A stretch of DNA of 38,556 nt from Comamonadaceae bacterium. Its GTDB lineage: Bacteria > Pseudomonadota > Gammaproteobacteria > Burkholderiales > Burkholderiaceae_C. The notes beneath the pieces were generated by a model. That model worked only from the letters and a program-made list of their open reading frames with translations. It did not search any database and had not been told where the DNA came from. Both the position numbers and the translations under genes were made by a program. The number at the start of each line of letters is the position of its first letter. Positions within the stretch are counted from its first letter, which is position 1. This document shows, piece by piece, positions 15,874 through 24,140 of the stretch. The stretch lies in NCBI GenBank assembly GCA_027486555.1, contig JAIXOX010000014.1, forward strand, positions 1 to 38,556. Direction: 5' to 3'.

Positions 15874-16880
15874 AACCGGAGACATCAACACCCGCATTTG
15901 TGGACATCCGCCAACTGCATGTCACCTTCACCGGCGGCAAAAAACCCGTGCAAGCGGTGTCTGGCGTGGACTTGCGTGTGCAGCGCGGTGAAGTGGTTGC
16001 CCTGATTGGCGAGTCGGGCTCTGGCAAGAGCGTCACCTTGCGCACTTTGCTGCGTTTGCATGCCGAGAAGAAAACCCAAATCACAGGGCAAATCCGGGTC
16101 GGGGATCAGGATGTGCTCTCGCTGCCGCAGGACCAGCTCAGTCGCTTTCGTGGTCGCGTGGCGTCCATGATTTTTCAAGAGCCTTTGCTGGCGCTGGACC
16201 CGGTTTACAGCGTGGGCCAGCAAATCATCGAAACCATTCGCCGTCACGAAAAGGTGAGCGAGGACGAGGCCAAGCAGCGGGCCTTGGCCTTGTTTGAACG
16301 GGTGCGCATTCCCAGCCCTGAGCGCCGTTTGCAAGCCTATCCGCATGAGATGTCGGGCGGCATGCGCCAGCGCGCCATGATCGCCCTGGCGCTGGCCTGT
16401 CGGCCCCAGTTGCTGCTGGCTGACGAGCCCACCACCGCGCTCGATGCCACAGTGCAAATCCAGATCCTGTTGCTCTTGCGCGAGTTGCAAAAAGAGATGG
16501 GCTTGTCGGTGATTTTTGTCACGCACGACATCGGTGCCGCCGTCGAGGTGGCGGACCGCATAGCCGTGATGTATGCCGGTCGCATTGTGGAGGAGGGCCC
16601 CGCCCGAACCCTGATTCGTGAACCCCGTCACCCCTACACCCGTGCGCTGCTGCAAAGCCGCGCCGACGGTGCTTTGGCCAAAGGCCAGCGCCTGGAAACC
16701 ATTGCCGGTGCACCGCCTGACTTGACGAATTTGCCACAAGGCTGCGCCTTTGCCAGCCGTTGCAAAATGGCGGTGCCTGAATGCAGTGCGACACGCCCAG
16801 AAGTGACCTGGCTGGCCGATGGCCACAGTGTTCGCTGTCTGCTGGCCCAGCCCCAAACAAATTCTCAGCCAGTGGCCTGA
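15870..16880 (+). CDS. ABC importer ATP-binding protein, DppD/OppD type
   Basis: The 336-residue second ATPase of the importer has Walker A GESGSGKS (47-54), signature MSGGM (161-165), Walker [13 protein letters not shown] (181-192), H-loop VTHD, and C-terminal Cys motif [14 protein letters not shown]. It overlaps the previous stop by 4 bases (ATGA), so the two ATPase subunits are probably translated in equal amounts. The amidase gene follows after 37 bases. Confidence 0.93.
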   Translation: MKPETSTPAFVDIRQLHVTFTGGKKPVQAVSGVDLRVQRGEVVALIGESGSGKSVTLRTLLRLHAEKKTQITGQIRVGDQDVLSLPQDQLSRFRGRVASMIFQEPLLALDPVYSVGQQIIETIRRHEKVSEDEAKQRALALFERVRIPSPERRLQAYPHEMSGGMRQRAMIALALACRPQLLLADEPTTALDATVQIQILLLLRELQKEMGLSVIFVTHDIGAAVEVADRIAVMYAGRIVEEGPARTLIREPRHPYTRALLQSRADGALAKGQRLETIAGAPPDLTNLPQGCAFASRCKMAVPECSATRPEVTWLADGHSVRCLLAQPQTNSQPVA

Positions 16881-16917
16881 TCTTTGGGCCTGATCATTTT
16901 TCAAACCTGAGGTGACC

Positions 16918-18120
16918 ATGAGCCAACACACCGATGCCCTGTGGGACCAAGCCCACGCCTTCATGCCTTACCCCGCCAGCCCGGTGGCCCATGCCGCTGC
17001 TGGCCCTTTGTCGGGCCTGAGCTTTGCGGCCAAAGACATTTACCACGTCAAGGGCTATCCCACCAGTGGCGGGCAACCCATGCTGATGGCCCTGTGGGGT
17101 GTTCAGGACCGCACGGCACCGGTGGTGCAAAGCTTGCTGGACGCCGGTGCGCGCTTTGTCGGCAAAACGGTCACCGACGAGTTGGCGTTTTCCATGAATG
17201 GTCAAAACGCCCATTACGGTGCACCCATCAATGGCGCGGTGGCCGAACGCATCAGCGGCGGGTCTTCTTCGGGTTCGGCGTCTGCCGTGTCAAACCGCCT
17301 GTGCGATGTTGCTTTGGGTTCCGACACGGGCGGCTCGGTCCGTGCCCCTGCCAACCATTGTGGTTTGGTGGGCATGCGGCCCAGTCAGGGGCGCATCAGC
17401 TTGCAAGACACCATGGCCTTGTCGCCCAGCCTGGACACCTGTGGCTGGTTCGCCCGCGATGTGCCCACCTTTGCCCGTGTGGCGGATGTCTTGTTGGGTC
17501 AAGATGCGCAGCCCTTGCCCGATCACATTCGCTTGCTGGCCCCAACCGACATGTGGGCGCTGGCCACACCGGGTGCCCTCAAAGCACTCAAGCCTGTGCG
17601 TCAACAAATAGAGCAATGCTTGGGCAAGGCCAAGTCGGTACGCGTCATGCAGGATGACCTCGACACCATGTATTGGCATTTCCGCGCCATTCAGGGGCGC
17701 GAGGCCTGGGATGTGCATGGTGGTTTTCTTCAGCGGTTTCAGCCGGTGCTGGGTGCTGCGGTGGCCCAGCGCTTTGACTGGTCCTCCAAAGTCACCGATG
17801 AGCAAGTGGCCAAGGCGCGGGCTTTTCGCGAAGTCTGGCGCGCCCACATGCAAGACATCTTGGGCACCGACGGCGTGCTCTTGATGCCCACCATGCCCGA
17901 TGTGGCCCCCTTGATCCGTCAGACCGATGCCGAGTTGGAAACCTACCGCAACCGGGCCACCAGCTTGCTGTGTGTGGCGGGCATGGCGGGCTTGCCGCAG
18001 GTGAGCTTGCCACTGGCCACCCACCAGGGCGCGCCCTTGGGCATCTCATTGGTGGGGCCTGAAGGCTCAGACCGCAGCTTGGTCAAACTGGCAGAACACA
18101 TCCACCGCGCGTGGTCCTGA
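16918..18120 (+). CDS. Amidase-signature family hydrolase
   Basis: The 400-residue enzyme has the Ser-cisSer-Lys triad: Lys39 in FAAKDIYHVKG, Ser116 in GGSSSGSASAV and Ser140 in SDTGGSVRAP. The family hydrolyses amides, carbamoyl groups, allophanate and similar bonds; the protein is shorter than many members (about 450-500), and the substrate cannot be assigned. TGAGGTGA precedes the ATG at 16918; a GTG at 16912 is a less likely start. It is the last gene of the importer operon and converges on the ureidoglycolate lyase gene, which supports a role in the same nitrogen-compound pathway. Confidence 0.9.
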   Translation: MSQHTDALWDQAHAFMPYPASPVAHAAAGPLSGLSFAAKDIYHVKGYPTSGGQPMLMALWGVQDRTAPVVQSLLDAGARFVGKTVTDELAFSMNGQNAHYGAPINGAVAERISGGSSSGSASAVSNRLCDVALGSDTGGSVRAPANHCGLVGMRPSQGRISLQDTMALSPSLDTCGWFARDVPTFARVADVLLGQDAQPLPDHIRLLAPTDMWALATPGALKALKPVRQQIEQCLGKAKSVRVMQDDLDTMYWHFRAIQGREAWDVHGGFLQRFQPVLGAAVAQRFDWSSKVTDEQVAKARAFREVWRAHMQDILGTDGVLLMPTMPDVAPLIRQTDAELETYRNRATSLLCVAGMAGLPQVSLPLATHQGAPLGISLVGPEGSDRSLVKLAEHIHRAWS

Positions 18121-18152
18121 ACGCCGCACAGGCACCCCTGTGTGTGTGGCGT
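18121..18152. terminator. Convergent-gene hairpin between amidase and allA
   Basis: An outer stem ACGCC/GGCGT (18121-18125 with 18148-18152) and an inner stem CACAGG-CACC-CCTGTG (18127-18142) fill the 31-base gap between two converging genes. There is no T-run on either strand, so this is a possible bidirectional stop by structure only. Confidence 0.4.
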
Positions 18153-18661
18153 CAAAGGGGACTCAGGCGCACGCTCAAAGGCAGTGAATGAACCTCACAA
18201 TCCACGCTCAAGCCCCGGCGCTCGATCACCAAAAAAGCACCCTTGTCCAAGGCCATCAGGGGGTGGTGCCAGGTGCCTTTGTGCAGCGTGAAGCCTTGCT
18301 GGCCCGTCACTTCAAAGCATTGCAGCGTGCGCAGGTCGGGTTGGTTTTGGCCCAAGGCCACCAGCAAGCGACAGCGCGCACCGGTCAAGGGCACAAAGGT
18401 CTGACTGCCGTGTTGGTGACGCTCGAGCATGTGGCAAGGGCCCTCAGGGTTTTGCGCCAGCGCATGAAACACCGCCATCACCGCCTCGCCTTGGTCGCCC
18501 GCCAAGTCCAGCCCGGCTGGCAAATCCAGTCGTCCGCTGGTGCCCTGGTTGATGGTTTGGTGGTCTGGTGCAAACAAATCCAACACCTCGCCGTAGGGCG
18601 AAAAAGCTTGTGCCGTGAGGGGCTGGCAAGCCAGGATGCCCAAGGGTTGTTCAGTGTTCAT
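18152..18661 (-). CDS. allA: Ureidoglycolate lyase
   Basis: The 169-residue product matches the AllA family (ureidoglycolate to glyoxylate plus urea): an N-terminal LTAQAFSPYGEVLDL, then MLERHQHGSQTFVPL and KGTWHHPLMAL, blocks bearing the cupin-fold metal and substrate residues. Length is normal. The ATG at 18661 is only 13 bases from the first possible ATG of the divergent GntR gene, leaving almost no room for separate promoters. Presence of AllA points to an ureide route releasing urea; allantoinase is not seen in the window. Confidence 0.9.
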   Translation of the reverse strand: MNTEQPLGILACQPLTAQAFSPYGEVLDLFAPDHQTINQGTSGRLDLPAGLDLAGDQGEAVMAVFHALAQNPEGPCHMLERHQHGSQTFVPLTGARCRLLVALGQNQPDLRTLQCFEVTGQQGFTLHKGTWHHPLMALDKGAFLVIERRGLSVDCEVHSLPLSVRLSPL

Positions 18662-18674
18662 GGCGTGACTCGAA

Positions 18675-19538
18675 ATGATGGGGGGCATGATGACAGATGA
18701 ACGCCGACGGGGCCTGTCGCTGCCGCGCCAAGCCAAAGCCAAAGCCAAAGCCAAAGCCGACAAGCCCGCTGCAACGACGGATGGACTTGAAACGACCTCA
18801 AAAGCCGCATCAGAAGCTGCCTCAGAAGCTGTCAATGCGCCTCAGGATATTGCCGTGGTGCAAATCACAGGCGCAGACCGGGTGTACGAGGCGATTTACC
18901 AGGCGGTTTTGGAGCGACGACTGTCCCCGGGTGAGCGTTTGCGCGAGCAGGAGTTGGCCGAGCAGTTCAACGTCTCCCGCACCTTGGTGCGGCAGGCGCT
19001 GCAACGTCTGGCGCAAGAGCAGGTCATCGAATTGCTACACAACCGAGGAGCGCGTGTGCCCATTCCCAGCCTGGAAGATGCGGGCAGTGTTTTTGATGCC
19101 CGCAGGGTGGTGGAGTGCGAAGTGGCCAAACAGCTTGCCGGGCGACTGAGCGCCGAGCAATTGCAGACCTTGCAACATTTGGCTGACGGTGAAACCGAGG
19201 CCGATCGCATCGGCGAGCATGCGCTGGCGATTCGTCTTTCGGGTGAATTTCACCAAGCCATGGCCGACATGCATGGCAACCCGGTCATGGCCCGTTGGCT
19301 CAATGGCTTGTTGCCCACCACGTCCTTGCTCATGTCGCGCTTCAAACAACAAGGGGGGCAGGTGTGTGTGGCCCACCGCCATGTCGATTTGATTGCCGCC
19401 CTGCAAAAAAGCCCTGCAGCGGCAGGCGCGGAAATGCGCAAACACCTCAACGAACTTGAGCAGTCCCTGACGGCACCCGCAACACCTCGCAGGCAATTGC
19501 GCGATGTGTTTCAAGCCTACCGCGACAGCCCGGAATGA
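18675..19538 (+). CDS. GntR-family regulator with FCD ligand domain
   Basis: This is a 287-residue regulator. A winged helix-turn-helix spans about residues 69-131 (VYEAIYQAVLERRLSPGERL, then LAEQFNVSRTLVRQALQRL), followed by an FCD-type all-helical ligand domain with VVECEVAK and EFHQAMADMHGN, whose His/Asp residues bind metal or a carboxylate. Residues 19-54 are low complexity (Lys-Ala repeats then Ala/Ser/Glu), encoded in part by four perfect AAAGCC hexamers at 18735-18758. The start is uncertain: in-frame ATGs at 18675, 18678, 18687 and 18690, none with a strong ribosome-binding site. It probably controls the importer/racemase region through TTGCATACAA sites (inference). Confidence 0.88.
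   Translation: MMGGMMTDERRRGLSLPRQAKAKAKAKADKPAATTDGLETTSKAASEAASEAVNAPQDIAVVQITGADRVYEAIYQAVLERRLSPGERLREQELAEQFNVSRTLVRQALQRLAQEQVIELLHNRGARVPIPSLEDAGSVFDARRVVECEVAKQLAGRLSAEQLQTLQHLADGETEADRIGEHALAIRLSGEFHQAMADMHGNPVMARWLNGLLPTTSLLMSRFKQQGGQVCVAHRHVDLIAALQKSPAAAGAEMRKHLNELEQSLTAPATPRRQLRDVFQAYRDSPE
18735..18758 (+). repeat. AAAGCC hexanucleotide repeat inside the GntR gene
   Basis: Four perfect tandem AAAGCC units, preceded by a related AAGCC, encode alternating Lys-Ala in the linker ahead of the helix-turn-helix. The unit is a multiple of three, so copy-number change alters linker length without breaking the frame. Confidence 0.85.
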
Positions 19539-19558
19539 ACACCTTTGGAGATCGAAAC

Positions 19559-20821
19559 ATGAATGTGAATCCCGACAACTTGTCTTCCTTGCGCATTGAC
19601 GCCAACCGTTTGTGGCAATCGCTGATGACCTTGGCCCAAATCGGTGGCACCGAAAAAGGCGGCGTGTGTCGTCTGGCCTTGACCGATCTGGACCGACAGG
19701 GCCGTGACCTGGTGACGTCCTGGGCGCGCGAAGCGGGCATGACGGTCACGGTCGATCAAATCGGCAACGTTTTCATGCGCAGGGCAGGGCGGCAGCCCGA
19801 TTTGCCACCCATCATGACCGGCAGCCACATCGACACCCAGCCCACCGGGGGCAAGTTCGATGGCAACTATGGCGTGCTGGCCGGGCTGGAGGTGGTGCGC
19901 TGCCTGAACGACCATGGCATCGAAACCGAGGCCCCGATTGAGGTGGCTTTTTGGACCAATGAAGAAGGCTCTCGTTTTGTGCCGGTGATGATGGGCTCGG
20001 GCGTTTTTGCGGGCGCTTTCTCGCTGGAGCACGCCTACAAAGCCCAAGACCAAGACGGCAAAACGGTGCTGGAAGAACTGCAAAAAATCGGCTATGTCGG
20101 CGCTGAAGTGCCCGGGCAGCACCCCATCGGCGCGTATTTTGAGGCCCACATCGAGCAAGGCCCGGTGCTGGAAGATGCGGGCGTGACCATTGGCGTGGTC
20201 ACCGGTTCCTTGGGCATCCGCTGGTTTGACTGCATCGTCACGGGCATGGAAGCCCATGCAGGTCCTACCCCCATGCCCTTGCGCCGGGATGCCTTGCAGG
20301 TGGCCACACACCTGATGCAGGCTGTAGTCAAGACGGCCCTTGCACATGCTCCGCATGCCAGGGGCACGGTGGGCATGGTGCATGTGCACCCCAACAGTCG
20401 CAACGTGATTCCGGGTCGGGTCAAGTTCAGCATCGACCTGCGCAACAACACCGACGCCGGGGTGGAGGCCATGGCCGATGAAATCAAAGCCCTGGCTCAA
20501 AGTTTGCAAGACAGCACGGGCCTGCGCATCGAACTGACCCTGGTGTCGAGTTTCCCGGCGCAACCCTTCCATCCAGAGTGTGTAGAGGCGGTGTCTGCCG
20601 CCGCTGCCCACTTGGGTTACAGCCAGATGCCGGTGGTCTCAGGTGCCGGACACGATGCCATCTACACCGCGCGCCTGGCCCCGAGCGGCATGATTTTTAT
20701 CCCCTGTAAAGACGGCATCAGCCACAACGAAATCGAAGACGCCAAGCCCGAGCACATCGAAGCTGGCTGCAATGTGCTGCTGCACGCCATGCTGGGCCAA
20801 GCCAAAGTCGTGCGCTCTTAA
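19559..20821 (+). CDS. M20-family N-carbamoyl-amino-acid hydrolase / beta-ureidopropionase-like enzyme
   Basis: The 420-residue zinc-dependent amidohydrolase shows GSHIDTQPTGGKFDGNYGV (His90, Asp101), TNEEGSRF (Glu135/136), AHIEQGPVLE (His197) and SGAGHDAIY near the C-terminus, the dimetal and carbamoyl-site residues of the HyuC/AllC/UAH group. The TQPTGGKFDG form is more typical of N-carbamoyl-amino-acid hydrolases than of allantoate amidohydrolase, so I prefer carbamoylase, though AllC-like use is possible given allA. The ATG at 19559 has GGAG 8 bases upstream, better than the ATG overlapping the GntR stop at 19535. It is transcribed with the GntR gene. Confidence 0.9.
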   Translation: MNVNPDNLSSLRIDANRLWQSLMTLAQIGGTEKGGVCRLALTDLDRQGRDLVTSWAREAGMTVTVDQIGNVFMRRAGRQPDLPPIMTGSHIDTQPTGGKFDGNYGVLAGLEVVRCLNDHGIETEAPIEVAFWTNEEGSRFVPVMMGSGVFAGAFSLEHAYKAQDQDGKTVLEELQKIGYVGAEVPGQHPIGAYFEAHIEQGPVLEDAGVTIGVVTGSLGIRWFDCIVTGMEAHAGPTPMPLRRDALQVATHLMQAVVKTALAHAPHARGTVGMVHVHPNSRNVIPGRVKFSIDLRNNTDAGVEAMADEIKALAQSLQDSTGLRIELTLVSSFPAQPFHPECVEAVSAAAAHLGYSQMPVVSGAGHDAIYTARLAPSGMIFIPCKDGISHNEIEDAKPEHIEAGCNVLLHAMLGQAKVVRS

Positions 20822-21166
20822 GACCCGGCTTGCCCGCACCGGGCGCGTGCATTGACCATCTTGTAAAAAAGATTCCAGGCAAGACGCCCTAGTCGTTGTA
20901 GGAGCGACGCCCTCGTCGCGAATTGCCCCGCAAACCACCGCCACCGCCACTTACAACAATCCCGGCTCCTGACCCGGCTTGGTGCAAATTTTTACACCCG
21001 CACCTCGCAAAGCTGCGTGCTCTGCCATGCATTTGCCCCTGTCCTTGATTGATTCATCTTTGTAAACAAAGACGATAAATAAAGAGCAACTTAGTTTTAT
21101 AAAAATTCTAAAGACATTACGATATAAACCTTTCGGTTCATATTCGCGGCCTGTGGCCGAACTGTC
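20822..21166. other. Gene-free region: REP element then AT-rich segment
   Basis: No convincing gene lies here. A weak stem (CCCGG/CCGGG) follows the carbamoylase stop, a single REP palindrome sits at 20896-20921, and 21045-21140 is strikingly AT-rich compared with the rest of the window. The base change and the broken helicase after it suggest an old insertion boundary. Confidence 0.6.
20896..20921 (-). repeat. Single REP-like palindrome, inverted relative to the 24.1-kb array
   Basis: The 26-base element (begins TTGTAGGAGCGACG, centre CGACGCCCTCGTCG) is the exact reverse complement of the first palindrome of the tandem array (24152-24177). Its core can fold as GCGACG-loop-CGTCGC. Such dispersed palindromes usually lie outside genes and act in mRNA stability or mark RAYT-mobilised elements. 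Confidence 0.85.
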
Positions 21167-21504
21167 TTGCTCACCCCCCACCAAGCCAAATACACCGCGC
21201 ACGACCTGACCCTGCAGCACGCAGGCGGCGGCATCGAACGCTTGAGTCAGGCCCTGTTCAACGCCAGCGTGGACCTGAACCCGCACCAGATCGAGGCGAC
21301 GGTGTTTGCGTTGCATTCGCCTTTGAGCAAGGGCGTGCTGTTGGCCGACGAGGCGCCATCGTCACGCCGACCGATTACGCCGCCGTCAAAGACCGTGGCT
21401 GGTTACGCAAAGATTGGGCCGATAACCATGTGTTTTTCATGAAAGACCTGGATGCTCAAGGATTGCCTGTGTTCATTGAGTCGGTGATGGGCTTGATTCG
21501 ATGA
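21167..21504 (+). pseudogene. Remnant of SNF2/DEAD-type helicase joined out of frame to another coding end
   Basis: From a TTG at 21167 the frame reads LTPHQAKYTAHDLTLQH, then ASVDLNPHQIEATVFALHS and LSKGVLLADE, which I recognise as the N-terminal part of a large SNF2-type helicase, up to just before the Walker A glycine-lysine motif. At about 21350 this homology ends. The next 150 bases, in a different frame, read IVTPTDYAAVKDRGWLRKDW and end at a TGA (21502-21504), looking like the C-terminus of a protein. The simplest reading is an internal deletion of most of the gene, or of two neighbouring genes. It is not functional as a helicase. Confidence 0.65.
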
Positions 21505-21693
21505 ATAAAGGGGTTGTTTTCATGGCCATTGGTTGGCGCAGTGGCTGGCCAGAAAACTAGCCTGAAAACTGGCCAGAAAACCACCCCGGAAATAACGGTT
21601 ACCACTCCGAAACCTGAGCGACTACCTTGGTAACACCAAGAAAACCATAAGAAAACGCCAAAGAAACACCAGAGAAACTACCAAGGAAAGCCG
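21505..21693. other. Short spacer with irregular GAAAAC-type repeats
   Basis: TGGCCAGAAAAC occurs twice (about 21546 and 21571), followed by several AAGAAAAC/AAAGAAAC variants and a small stem CTTGG-TAACA-CCAAG (21626-21640). The segment is A-rich on the plus strand and shows no gene. It ends with a CAAGGAAAG ribosome-binding site for the next frame. Confidence 0.5.
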
Positions 21694-21975
21694 ATGTCAG
21701 ACCCCAACGACATGAATGAACTCAAAGCCCTGGTCATGCAATTGGCAACCATTCGCGCTCAAGTGGAGGTCGCAGGCGGCTTTTTGCATGACCGCGAACT
21801 GCACCAATGCCCCGCCTGCGGTTTGATGGAAGACGTGCTGTTTGGCGGCAAGTTGGTGACTTATTGGCGGCAAACGGCCGAGCCCGTGGACTCGGACTTG
21901 CGCTTCAAAGAAGTGGGGGCCGATCAACTGGCTTGCCCTTGTTGCGGGTGTCTGTCGATTGCCGAGGTCGGTTGA
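21694..21975 (+). CDS. Small zinc-ribbon-like protein, unrecognised
   Basis: The 93-residue protein has a short helical N-terminus, then CPAC (Cys39/Cys42) and, 39 residues later, CPCC (Cys81/Cys84), a two-knuckle zinc-ribbon pattern. A good ribosome-binding site (AAGGAAAG) precedes the ATG. No family could be named. It lies between the helicase remnant and the 551-aa unknown, and its TGA overlaps an ATG (21975) of a following frame. Confidence 0.7.
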   Translation: MSDPNDMNELKALVMQLATIRAQVEVAGGFLHDRELHQCPACGLMEDVLFGGKLVTYWRQTAEPVDSDLRFKEVGADQLACPCCGCLSIAEVG

Positions 21976-22305
21976 TGCGACTGTCATACGCTTTGTTTGG
22001 TACTGCTGGCGATTGTTGCGACGTTGTCGCACAAATTGAGTGGTTACCCAGAAGACGCCACGGTTTCCAAAAAATAAGTACTTCCGCCAGTTCTACCAAG
22101 CCTACGACCACCGCCAATTCGGAATTCGCCACGAGCCTCGTGACGAATTGGGTTTGCTTGGTGGTGGCAGTTGGGCAGCGGTGGCGGATTTTTCTGTGGC
22201 CTTGGTTGAGCGGCCATATCGCCCAGGGCTGCGCTCCTGCACAAGCCCAGCGCACCCCTTTGTTTGTGTCGATGACGTCGGCACTTTTTGATTGAAAGCC
22301 CCCGC
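21975..22305 (+). other. Ambiguous segment with two overlapping short frames
   Basis: The ATG at 21975 overlaps the previous stop and opens a 106-residue frame (to 22295) of odd Ser/Thr-rich composition. A second frame from 22040 (GTG) to 22291 reads KYFRQFYQAYDHRQFGIRHE and has codon use closer to its neighbours. Neither resembles a known protein. A frameshifted small gene or two non-coding frames are both possible; I do not call a gene. Confidence 0.35.
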
Positions 22306-23961
22306 ATGAACAAACCCCTCACCCCACCCATGCCCTTCGTCTGGCCCGAGCCAGTGGTCAGCGCCGGCTTGACCCCCTACGCATCTGACTTGCCTTTTGA
22401 GGCGGTGGCGCGTGCGGCACTCAGCATTTTTGGAGTCGTGTCCGCCATTGACAAGAAGGCGGTCGACTGGATGGAGGGTTATCTGTCGGACAACCCCAAG
22501 GCCCAGCTCAGGCTGGTCATCAGCATCCACCCCACATGCAGGACCACCGAGGCGGATTTGCAGAACCTGCTGCGTTTGGTGGAGCGCCATGGCCAGCGAG
22601 CGGATTACCGGGTGTTTCCCGAGGCGTCTTTGCTAGACCGTTCGTCCAATTTGTTGTGCCTTTGTGGCGCAGATGGCCAAACGGCCATTTCGGTCGGACC
22701 CACGGAAAACATGGGCTTCGCGCTCGCTTCCCCGTCGCAGGCCAATTTGGTCACGGCCGTCATGGCCGCCACTTTTGAGGCTTGCCGCAAGTGGTTTGAT
22801 TATTTGTGGGCCATCGCAGGCCCTTTGCGGCCAGAGTTGGTGGCGGCCATGCCGCATTTGGTGTTGCCCCAAGGCGACCTCTTGGCGGCGCAGTTGTGGG
22901 ACGACTATCGGCAGCAATGCCTGCGCCAGGATGCACAAGACACGGTTGAAGCTGTCATCAACCCCGAAACGGGCGAAGTGGAGTTGGTGGATGGGTACAA
23001 CTACCCGGCCGAGTCGCCCACCGAGGCCATGGGTGTGCCCAAGTTGGACCGTTTGTCAGATGCTGTGGCCCGGGTTTTCGAGCGGGGCGTTTTGGTGTCG
23101 ATGGACAAGGTGAGCCGCATTCCCCCGCTGGAGGCCCCCGTCAAGCCCGAATGGTTTGGCGTGGACAGTTTTCGCAAGACCGGCATGGTCAAGTCGCAGA
23201 CCTCGTTCAAGGTGTCGCCTTTTGATGCGGCAACGATCAAAAAGATTGACCGCTTGCGACGCGTGTCGGGCGAGGTGTTGCCGCACTTTTCGTTTGCGCT
23301 GGCCGACGGGGTGCGCTGGATGCCCCAAAAAGCCATACCGCTGTTTGAGGCGGCGCTGTCCATGACCAATGACGAGGTCAAGCAGTTGCTGGGGCAGACC
23401 ATGGGCAATGACATTGCTGCTTTTCTGGGCTCGCAGCACGAGCGCATTCGCGCCGATGCGCAGCGCATGTACGAGGGCTATCACCCGGGCGGCAAGATTC
23501 CCGACAGCGCGGTGAACAGCATCCTGGATGAACTCCAAGTGCGCTTGGAACGGACCCGAGTCCATAAGCTGATGCCCACCGTGGCGTATTCGCCCGTGGC
23601 TTTTAATCCGTCGCAAAAGTCAGAGTGGTCTTCGCCTTGGGGGCAGGCGTTTTCTTTGCTGAAAGGGGTGGCCGAGTTTCCCCGCGAGGCCATGACCAAC
23701 CGGTTTTTCTGGAGCAGCTTGCGCACCAACGAAGAGGCGCTGATCCAAGCTATGGATGTGGCCGGCGATCACCTGGTGCCGGAATACGGAACCCGCAACG
23801 GCACAAAGCGCGCAGAAAGGGAGCTGAGCCTGATCAAGGAACTGGAAGACGCATCTGGCGAGCCGCTGGACAAGTGCCGAGCGCTGTGGGAATTGATCGC
23901 AAAAGGCGACGAGCGGGCGCTGCTCAAAGTTTTGCAGGATGCGCCTGCCAATGGCCATTGA
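22306..23961 (+). CDS. Unrecognised 551-aa protein
   Basis: A long, well-composed frame with host-like codon use. Residues about 60-145 (LRLVISIHPT, then YRVFPEASLLDRSSNLLCL, then SVGPTENMG) give a weak impression of a phospholipase-D-like half-domain, but no HxKxxxxD motif is present, so no nuclease or lipase activity can be claimed. The rest is alpha-helical and charged, with WMPQKAIPLFEAALSMTNDE in the middle. There is no signal peptide or membrane span. It follows the helicase remnant and zinc-ribbon gene; in intact loci such neighbours often belong to restriction or phage-defence islands. That is context-based inference. ATG 22306 is preferred over an upstream TTG at 22288. Confidence 0.75.
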   Translation: MNKPLTPPMPFVWPEPVVSAGLTPYASDLPFEAVARAALSIFGVVSAIDKKAVDWMEGYLSDNPKAQLRLVISIHPTCRTTEADLQNLLRLVERHGQRADYRVFPEASLLDRSSNLLCLCGADGQTAISVGPTENMGFALASPSQANLVTAVMAATFEACRKWFDYLWAIAGPLRPELVAAMPHLVLPQGDLLAAQLWDDYRQQCLRQDAQDTVEAVINPETGEVELVDGYNYPAESPTEAMGVPKLDRLSDAVARVFERGVLVSMDKVSRIPPLEAPVKPEWFGVDSFRKTGMVKSQTSFKVSPFDAATIKKIDRLRRVSGEVLPHFSFALADGVRWMPQKAIPLFEAALSMTNDEVKQLLGQTMGNDIAAFLGSQHERIRADAQRMYEGYHPGGKIPDSAVNSILDELQVRLERTRVHKLMPTVAYSPVAFNPSQKSEWSSPWGQAFSLLKGVAEFPREAMTNRFFWSSLRTNEEALIQAMDVAGDHLVPEYGTRNGTKRAERELSLIKELEDASGEPLDKCRALWELIAKGDERALLKVLQDAPANGH

Positions 23962-24005
23962 TATGTCTTTTAAAAACTGAAAACTCATGAAATCCATCCC
24001 CCATC

Positions 24006-24140
24006 TTGATCATTCCCCTTGCGGTTTGCAACTTTATTGTCTTCACGGGCATGGCGTTCATCAACACGAAGTTTTTTGACCTGTCCAGCACCTACGCCAT
24101 GTCGGGCGGGGCTTTGATCGTGCTGGTGGGGGTGGTGGTC
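24006..24140 (+). pseudogene. Truncated membrane-protein frame running into the REP array
   Basis: The frame from TTG 24006 reads IIPLAVCNFIVFTGMAFINT, then KFFDLSSTYAMSGGALIVLV: two hydrophobic stretches separated by a polar turn, looking like a real membrane protein fragment. It then enters the tandem repeats, where coding sense is lost. No ribosome-binding site or upstream coding was found, so it is probably a fragment; identity unknown. Confidence 0.4.
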
